56,495 nucleotides of DNA from an uncultured Spirochaetales bacterium (GTDB lineage: Bacteria; Spirochaetota; Spirochaetia; Sphaerochaetales; Sphaerochaetaceae): contig CASEKE010000019.1 in the NCBI GenBank assembly GCA_949288415.1, positions 1 through 56,495 of the forward strand. The letters run 5' to 3'. The notes under the pieces are model-generated. The model was not told where the DNA came from, made no database searches, and was given only the letters and a program-made list of their open reading frames with translations. Shown piece after piece: positions 51,389 to 56,495 of this stretch. The position numbers and the translations under genes were made by a program. Numbering within the stretch: position 1 is the first letter of the stretch; each line of letters begins with the position of its first letter.

Positions 51389-52630
51389 ATGAATGAACCC
51401 AACCGCGACTACGACTACATTGTAAGGACGAAGAAGAAGGACTTCTCGAAGGCCGACGAGCTTTTCAACATCAGGTATGCTCGCACGGCAAGATCTTTCC
51501 ACAGACAGATTCCGGGATACAGGATGACTCCGCTCAGAAGTCTGCCGCACCTTGCCCAGATGCTCGGCGTAGGTGGAATCTACGTGAAGGACGAAGCACA
51601 GCGTCTGGAACTCAACTCCTTCAAGGTCATGGGTGGAAGCTTTGCCATCTACCGCTTCATCCAAAAAAGGCTAGGCATTCCTGACGAGCAGATGAGCTTC
51701 GATTACCTTGTCTCCAAGGAGTGCCATGACAAGCTCGGAGACATCACGTTCGCCTCGGCGACCGACGGCAACCATGGCAGAGGAATCGCATGGGCCAGCA
51801 TGGTTCTCGGCCACAAGTGCGAAATCTATGTCCACAAGGAGACCAGCCAGGCCAGGATCGATGCTATAGCCAGATACGGCGCAAGGGTTACGGTCGTCGA
51901 CGGCAACTACGACGATGCGGTACGCCAGGTGGCGATCGACGCAAAAAAGAACGGCTGGGAAATCATAAGCGATACATCCTGGGACGGATACACGGAAATT
52001 CCGACCTGGATAATGCAGGGCTATACAACGATCATGCTCGAATGCCAGGAACAGTTCGCAGGACTCGGAATCATACGTCCGACGCACGTATTCATCCAGG
52101 CCGGCGTAGGAGCGCTTGCTGCGGCCACCATAGGATTCTACGCATCGCTCTTCAAGGACGATCCTCCGAAGTTCGTCGTCGTGGAGCCTGACAAGGCCGC
52201 TTGCGTCTTCGAGACTGCAAAATACAACGACGGAGAACTGCACAGCGTCAAGGGAGACCTCGACACGATAATGGCAGGCCTGGCCTGCGGCGACCCGAGC
52301 CCGATCGCATGGGAGGTGCTCGACGGAACGGCCGATGTCTTCATGAAAGTGCCGGACTACACGGCGGCAAGAGGCATGAGAATCCTGGCAACACCGCTCA
52401 AGGGCGACCCGTTCGTCATCTCCGGAGAAAGCGGAGCCGTAACGCTCGGAGCTCTCTATTCGATGGTCACCGAGCCGGGAAGCGAAGGGCTCATCAAGGT
52501 ACTCGGAATCGACAAGAACTCAAACATCCTCTGCATCAACACGGAGGGCAACACCGATCCGACGCATTTCCGCCAGCTTGTATGGGATGGTTTGGATGCG
52601 GTACCAAAACAGTATCTGACTAGAAAGTGA
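51389..52630 (+). CDS. dpaL: Diaminopropionate ammonia-lyase
   Basis: 413 aa, fold type II PLP enzyme. It splits 2,3-diaminopropionate to pyruvate and two ammonia, an amino-acid catabolic reaction. Motifs: RMTPLRSLPHLAQMLGVG, ELNSFKVMGGS with Lys79 as the PLP lysine, TDGNHGRGIAWASMVLG, QAGVGALAAATIGFY (phosphate loop region) and GESGAVTLGAL. The total length and the SFKVMGG context match YgeX/DpaL better than threonine dehydratase. Own promoter and terminator. Confidence 0.85.
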   Translation: MNEPNRDYDYIVRTKKKDFSKADELFNIRYARTARSFHRQIPGYRMTPLRSLPHLAQMLGVGGIYVKDEAQRLELNSFKVMGGSFAIYRFIQKRLGIPDEQMSFDYLVSKECHDKLGDITFASATDGNHGRGIAWASMVLGHKCEIYVHKETSQARIDAIARYGARVTVVDGNYDDAVRQVAIDAKKNGWEIISDTSWDGYTEIPTWIMQGYTTIMLECQEQFAGLGIIRPTHVFIQAGVGALAAATIGFYASLFKDDPPKFVVVEPDKAACVFETAKYNDGELHSVKGDLDTIMAGLACGDPSPIAWEVLDGTADVFMKVPDYTAARGMRILATPLKGDPFVISGESGAVTLGALYSMVTEPGSEGLIKVLGIDKNSNILCINTEGNTDPTHFRQLVWDGLDAVPKQYLTRK

Positions 52631-52675
52631 ATGACGCCCGATGGGAATACCATCGATGACAGTACAATTCGCGAT

Positions 52676-52708
52676 GCCTGTTCCTTCTCAGGGACAGGCA
52701 GTTTTTTT
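52676..52708 (+). terminator. dpaL terminator
   Basis: GCCTGTTCC, loop TTCTCA, GGGACAGGC (one G-U pair), an AG, then seven T residues. Confidence 0.85.
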
Positions 52709-52745
52709 CATGCAGGATCGGCTTTCAACCGAAAATCGACCGATT

Positions 52746-53642
52746 TCAGGATGAAGGTCTCCGTCCTGCGGCATCCTCCTTCACTATGGCGATGAAGGCC
52801 TCCGCAAGGGGCGAAAGAACCTTGTCGCGATGATGTACGACGGCTAGCTTTCTGGAAAGCTCGGCATCGGAGAACGTGAAATACGACAACTTTCCCAAGT
52901 CGACATACTCGTGCGCCACGCGCCATGGAAGCACGGAGAAACCTATGCCGTCGGCGACGGCATTCAATATGGCACTCGTGCTCATGACCTCCCATGACGG
53001 ATTGAGCATAATGCCTTTTCTTCTTGCCTCCTCGTCGATCAGATCCCTTGTCCCGCTGCCCTTCTCGCGGAATATGAGATTGCGCTTAGCCAGCATGCCG
53101 AACGGAATGCTTTCGATTTTCTTTTTCCCTGCGTACGGGGCAATTCCGACAAGCACATCGGTCATGAACGGCTCCGCCGTCAGCTCGGGATCGTTTACCG
53201 CAGTCTCCAGCAGGGCAAGATCCAAAGCGTTCTTGCTTATCATGGCGACCAGACGTTCCGACGGGAACACGGACACATTGATCGATGCATCCGGACGGAC
53301 AGAGAGGAAAGTCTTGACGTATCCGCTTGCAAGACAGCTTCCTATCGTCATGCTCGCCCCCACCCGTACGCAGCCGGATTCGCCCCAGCTGCGCATCGCC
53401 CCTTCAAGATCGTCAACCGTGGAAACTATGCGCCGCGCATACTTCTCGAATTCCCTTCCCGCCCCTGTCAGTGAAAGCCTTCTGGACAGTCTGTCGAACA
53501 GCAGTATGCCATACTCCTTCTCCAGCTCCTTTATCGCCAACGATACCGCAGGCTGTGTGGTATAGAGCCTCTCGCCTGCACGTGTAAGATTGTTCCCTGA
53601 ATCTACGACGGCAAGGAATACCTTCAGGTGATGGAAATTCAT
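52746..53642 (-). CDS. LysR-family transcriptional regulator
   Basis: 298 aa. HTH at the N-terminus: FHHLKVFLAVVDSGNNLTRA, then GERLYTTQPAVSLAIKELEK. The C-domain resembles CbbR/CysB-type effector-binding folds (GIAPYAGKKKIESIPF, VADGIGFSVLPWRVAHEYVDLG). It is divergent from the chromate-type transporter genes and probably controls them. GGAGGTGG is the SD. Confidence 0.87.
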   Translation of the reverse strand: MNFHHLKVFLAVVDSGNNLTRAGERLYTTQPAVSLAIKELEKEYGILLFDRLSRRLSLTGAGREFEKYARRIVSTVDDLEGAMRSWGESGCVRVGASMTIGSCLASGYVKTFLSVRPDASINVSVFPSERLVAMISKNALDLALLETAVNDPELTAEPFMTDVLVGIAPYAGKKKIESIPFGMLAKRNLIFREKGSGTRDLIDEEARRKGIMLNPSWEVMSTSAILNAVADGIGFSVLPWRVAHEYVDLGKLSYFTFSDAELSRKLAVVHHRDKVLSPLAEAFIAIVKEDAAGRRPSS

Positions 53643-53655
53643 CGCCACCTCCATA

Positions 53656-53671
53656 ATAAGATTTTTCTTAT
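53656..53671. promoter_or_regulatory. Possible LysR operator palindrome
   Basis: ATAAGA, four T residues, TCTTAT: a perfect palindrome just upstream of the LysR start. It is close to the TN11A-type sites used by LysR proteins, in the region shared with the transporter operon. Confidence 0.4.
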
Positions 53672-53792
53672 GATATCAATAAATTAATACTATTTCACTT
53701 ATCTTACGATTTGATTTAATATTCATACGGCATGATCCGTACCGCAATCCTTTGTCGGCAGAGCAAATAGGACGCAGTCAGACTCGATGCCA

Positions 53793-53801
53793 TGGTATAA
53801 T
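53793..53801 (+). promoter_or_regulatory. Extended -10 of the chromate-type transporter operon
   Basis: TGGTATAAT at 53793-53801 is a perfect extended -10. The ATG at 53809 is seven bases away and has no SD, so the message should start at the codon. The -35 is weak. Confidence 0.6.
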
Positions 53802-53808
53802 GGAAAAA

Positions 53809-54408
53809 ATGGATACGCGGAAAGAAGAAAAGGGAAAAGACGGACACAAGCTTTTGAAGATATTCACTTCGACGCTCTATCTGAGCACGTTCACCTTCGG
53901 AGGAGGCTACGTCATTGTTTCGCTGCTGAAGAAGAAATTCGTGGACGAGCTGGGATGGATAGACGAAAACGAGATGATGGATCTAGTCTCCATCGCACAG
54001 TCCAGTCCTGGAGCGATAGCCGTCAACGGAGCGATAGTGGTAGGATACAAGCTAGGCGGATTTCCGGGAGTGCTTGCGGCGATCACCGGTGCAATCATTC
54101 CGCCGTTCGTCATCATAACGCTCATAAGCTTCATATACGACGCATTCTGTTCCAACGAGGTCGTCAGGGCACTTCTTACCGGAATGACTGCAGGAATAGC
54201 GGCTATCATCGCCTCCTCCGTATATTCGATGGCCAGACAGCTCGTGAAGACGAAGGACATGATCATAATCACGATGATGCTTGCGGCATTCCTCGTCAAG
54301 GTGATATTCGACGTGAATATCGTTCTGATAATACTGGTATCGGCGGCGATAGGAATCTTGCGTTACTTCATATCGCTGCACCTGGCGGGCAAAGGAGGTG
54401 CGAGATGA
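53809..54408 (+). CDS. Chromate transporter-family subunit A
   Basis: 199 aa, one half of the CHR family. About six helices: LYLSTFTFGGGYVIVSLLKK (the FGGG signature of the family), MMDLVSIAQSSPGAIAVNGAI and GVLAAITGAIIPPFVIITL. In full-length ChrA these halves are fused; here two short proteins probably pair. The family exports chromate or sulfate-like anions. A start at 53800 (ATG) is also possible. Stop overlaps the next start as ATGA. Confidence 0.85.
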   Translation: MDTRKEEKGKDGHKLLKIFTSTLYLSTFTFGGGYVIVSLLKKKFVDELGWIDENEMMDLVSIAQSSPGAIAVNGAIVVGYKLGGFPGVLAAITGAIIPPFVIITLISFIYDAFCSNEVVRALLTGMTAGIAAIIASSVYSMARQLVKTKDMIIITMMLAAFLVKVIFDVNIVLIILVSAAIGILRYFISLHLAGKGGAR

Positions 54409-54974
54409 TCTACCTTCAGCTTTTCCTTGCCTTCCTCAACATCGGTACATTCAGCTTCGGCGGGGGGTATGCAGCCATGCCACTCATACAGAGCCAAGTG
54501 ATAGAAAAATATGGCTGGATGTCGATGCAGCAGTTCACCGACCTTGTCACGATCGCGGAGATGACTCCAGGCCCGATAGCGGTCAATGCATCGACGTTCG
54601 TCGGCAACATGGTGGCAGGCATTCCGGGAGCGCTGGTGGCAACCTTCGGCTGCATACTCCCCTCATGCATAATAGTGACCCTTCTGGCCTACATATACAT
54701 GAAATACGGACAGATGAAGCTTCTGAAGACCGTCCTGCTCTCGCTCCGCCCGGCCGTCGTCGCGGCAATAGCGGCCTCAGGACTCTCAATCCTTATCAGC
54801 GCGGCATTCATCCCGGGGACTTTCTCCCTGAATCCGTCGGACATACGCATCATGGGAGTCGTCCTGTTCATCGGCGCACTGGCAGTGCTTCAGACGACGA
54901 AGCTCAGTCCGATCCTGGTCATGGTCTCATGCGGAGCTATAGAGGTGGTCGTGTATCTGATCTCCGGACTCTGA
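54405..54974 (+). CDS. Chromate transporter-family subunit B
   Basis: 189 aa, about six helices: LAFLNIGTFSFGGGYAAMPL, DLVTIAEMTPGPIAVNASTFVG and LVATFGCILPSCIIVTL, matching the other subunit point for point. The internal likeness shows the pair arose by duplication. SD AAAGGAGG. A terminator follows at 55001. Confidence 0.85.
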   Translation: MIYLQLFLAFLNIGTFSFGGGYAAMPLIQSQVIEKYGWMSMQQFTDLVTIAEMTPGPIAVNASTFVGNMVAGIPGALVATFGCILPSCIIVTLLAYIYMKYGQMKLLKTVLLSLRPAVVAAIAASGLSILISAAFIPGTFSLNPSDIRIMGVVLFIGALAVLQTTKLSPILVMVSCGAIEVVVYLISGL

Positions 54975-55000
54975 TAAGAAATCGGCCTACATCGTCATAA

Positions 55001-55037
55001 AGGCATGCGACGAAAATCCGTCCGCATGCTTTTTTTC
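55001..55037 (+). terminator. Terminator of the chromate-type transporter operon
   Basis: GCATGCGACG, loop AAAATC, CGTCCGCATGC, then seven T residues. Confidence 0.85.
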
Positions 55038-55051
55038 ATATCCGAGTCGAG

Positions 55052-55079
55052 AAAAAGGATGCCGCCATCTGCGGCATCC
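55052..55079 (-). terminator. galE terminator
   Basis: Read on the minus strand: GGATGCCGC, loop AGATG, GCGGCATCC, then TTTTT. It lies 24 bases past the galE stop. Confidence 0.85.
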
Positions 55080-55102
55080 CTCAGGCACTGTCCGGATATT
55101 CG

Positions 55103-56119
55103 TCAGGACTTGTATCCGTTCGGATTTCTGGACTGCCATACCCAGCTGTCGCGGCACATGTCCTCGAGCGTATGGGTAGCCTTCCAGCCAAGCACCTTCT
55201 CGGCCTTGGACGGATCGGAATAGACAGTGGCAAGATCACCCGGGCGCCTCGGAGCGATTCTGTAGTTCACCTTCACTCCGTTCACCTTCTCGAAAGCCTT
55301 GACCATGTCAAGAACGCTGTAACCTACGCCCGTTCCAAGGTTCACCACCTCGGCCCCCTTATGGGTCGCCATGTAGTCGACTGCCGCGACATGCCCCTTC
55401 GCAAGATCCACGACATGGATGTAGTCGCGCACCCCGGTTCCGTCCGGAGTGTCGTAATCGTCTCCGAACACGTTGAGACATTCGAGCTTGCCGACTGCGA
55501 CCTTGCAGATGAACGGCATCAGATTCGCAGGAATTCCATTCGGATCCTCGCCTATCAGTCCGCTCTCATGGGCACCGACCGGATTGAAGTATCTCAGAAG
55601 GACTACAGACCACTCGGGATCGGCTGCGGCCATACCGGAAAGGATGACCTCGGACATGTACTTGGTCCATCCGTACGGATTGGTGCAGTTGCCGGTCTTG
55701 CAGGTCTCTCTGAGAGGAACCTCGTTGTCGCCGCTGTAGACGGTCGCGGACGAGGAGAAGATTATCTTCTTGACTCCATGCTCTCTCATGGACTCGACGA
55801 GTTTCAATGTCGAGATTAGGTTGTTGTCATAGTACTCGATCGGCTTTGCAACCGATTCGCCGACTGCCTTGAGACCTGCGAAATGGATGACTCCGTCGAT
55901 CTGATGAGTCTCGAATATCCTGTCGAGCAGAGCTTTGTCCCTGACATCTCCCTCGATGAACTCAACTTTCTTCCCCGATATCTTCTCGACTCTTCGCAGA
56001 GCCTCCGGATTCGAATTGCCGAGGTTGTCTATGACGACCACGTCGATGTCCTTTGCCAGAAGTTCGATCACCGTATGACTTCCGATATATCCGGCACCGC
56101 CGGTCACTAATATGCGCAT
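55103..56119 (-). CDS. galE: UDP-glucose 4-epimerase
   Basis: 338 aa, normal length. It interconverts UDP-glucose and UDP-galactose with bound NAD. NAD loop TGGAGYIGSHT at residues 6-16, HFAGLKAVGESV, catalytic Ser (FSSSATVYS, 121-129), Tyr149 and Lys153 in NPYGWTKY. The family usually has ATVYG; here it is ATVYS. AAGGAGGA is the SD. It supplies galactose units for surface sugars or takes part in Leloir use. Confidence 0.95.
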   Translation of the reverse strand: MRILVTGGAGYIGSHTVIELLAKDIDVVVIDNLGNSNPEALRRVEKISGKKVEFIEGDVRDKALLDRIFETHQIDGVIHFAGLKAVGESVAKPIEYYDNNLISTLKLVESMREHGVKKIIFSSSATVYSGDNEVPLRETCKTGNCTNPYGWTKYMSEVILSGMAAADPEWSVVLLRYFNPVGAHESGLIGEDPNGIPANLMPFICKVAVGKLECLNVFGDDYDTPDGTGVRDYIHVVDLAKGHVAAVDYMATHKGAEVVNLGTGVGYSVLDMVKAFEKVNGVKVNYRIAPRRPGDLATVYSDPSKAEKVLGWKATHTLEDMCRDSWVWQSRNPNGYKS

Positions 56120-56368
56120 TGGCCTATCCTCCTTGTTTCCTTCCAATCTTGAAGGCTCGTCAAGCCCATATATGAATGATAAAGCAAAACAGACGTATTA
56201 TCTACATTCTATCTTGTCCAATATCTGCAAAATATTCATAGAAGAGGCATAGGTCGCATTCTACCAAGAAAACGGACCGGATCAACGATCTGCACAATCC
56301 GACCATCCACCCCGATCTGGCGAGAAAATCAGGTCTGAAAGGGAAATGCAAAAAAGTAAATTGTCAAA
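56120..56368. other. galE upstream region and IS flank
   Basis: About 250 bases with no gene. The galE side holds its SD and AT-rich DNA with a minus-strand TAGAAT near 56210. The right part meets the insertion-sequence end. Confidence 0.5.
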
Positions 56369-56385
56369 CTAAGTGCAACACTTAG
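56355..56385. mobile_element. Terminal inverted repeat of an IS30-family element (approximate)
   Basis: AGTAAATTGTCAAACTAAG followed by TGCAACACTTAG: the typical IS30-family end, which contains the transposase stop codon. The element extends past the right edge of the window, so its other end cannot be seen. Confidence 0.55.
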
Positions 56386-56495
56386 ACAAGTTAAGAAGTT
56401 CTGATTCAAATAGTTCCATAGGAGATCTGAATCCCAGAACTTTTCTAGGCCTGGCATTTAAAAGTGCCAGGTTCTTTTTCAATATCTTTTCCGAA
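56369..56495 (-). CDS. IS30-family transposase, C-terminal fragment cut by the window edge
   Basis: The last 41 residues are visible and end at the TAG at 56371-56369. They include LLNARPRKVLGFRSPMELFE, the conserved C-terminal signature of IS30 transposases (LNxRPRKxLGFxTPxExF). The gene runs off the right edge, so whether it is intact is unknown. Confidence 0.85.
   Translation of the reverse strand, partial: SEKILKKNLALLNARPRKVLGFRSPMELFESELLNLSKCCT

Noticed and set aside
53655..53795. Considered an attachment site in the AT-rich gap before the transporter
   Set aside because: No integrase, no tRNA and no direct repeat is nearby; the palindrome fits a LysR site.

Overview
The window looks like a roughly 50% GC chromosomal segment of a spirochaete, probably close to Sphaerochaetaceae/Treponemataceae. 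The clues are lipoproteins with short, relaxed lipoboxes (FVAC, LSSC, LFSC, LLSC), binding proteins whose mature ends read SGTKEE or QGSKEE, an infC-rpmI-rplT block followed by a small coiled-coil gene, and a PhnCDE-type importer. No replication origin, rRNA, tRNA or CRISPR array was seen. The assignment is inference; no search was run.

Layout. 1-4.6 kb: two InlB-repeat lipoproteins on the minus strand around an exonuclease III / flavoprotein / methyltransferase operon. 4.7-11.6 kb: a DUF1848 protein, a CofE-like ligase, a structured intergenic stretch, a MATE exporter, a TatD nuclease, an unknown anchored protein and class II aldolase. 11.6-13.4 kb: infC-rpmI-rplT and the coiled-coil gene. 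13.4-19.4 kb: a LacI regulator, a PhnD/C/E/E-type importer and a cytoplasmic 5'-nucleotidase-like enzyme. 19.5-23.1 kb: a 6S RNA, then a TPR protein with a Cys/His-rich tail, tsaE, tsaB and trxB. 23.1-26 kb: glgA-glgC. 26-29.3 kb: a minus-strand operon nnr / membrane protein / Nudix / ilvE. 29.3-33.1 kb: a TPP riboswitch and thiBPQ. 33.1-36.3 kb: two tandem copies of a cassette pairing a secreted beta-rich protein with a caspase-like lipoprotein. 36.3-42.1 kb: uvrB and htrA, a methyltransferase, apbE and a degenerate PfkB-type kinase. 42.2-56.1 kb: a small orphan, glnS, MFS and DMT transporters, an SDR, an RlmI-like methyltransferase with a long disordered tail, a phosphohexomutase, diaminopropionate ammonia-lyase, a LysR regulator facing a split chromate-type transporter, and galE. 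The right edge cuts an IS30-family element.

How it fits together. Many genes sit in tight operons with ATGA or GTGA overlaps and end at intrinsic terminators. A second class of genes has no Shine-Dalgarno sequence, and a -10 hexamer lies 6-8 bases before the start codon. This happens at eight or more loci on both strands and suggests habitual leaderless transcription. The best candidates for something new are the duplicated beta-protein/caspase cassette, the leaderless architecture, the disordered tail on the rRNA methyltransferase, the Cys/His tail on the TPR protein next to 6S RNA, and the importer paired with a cytoplasmic nucleotidase.
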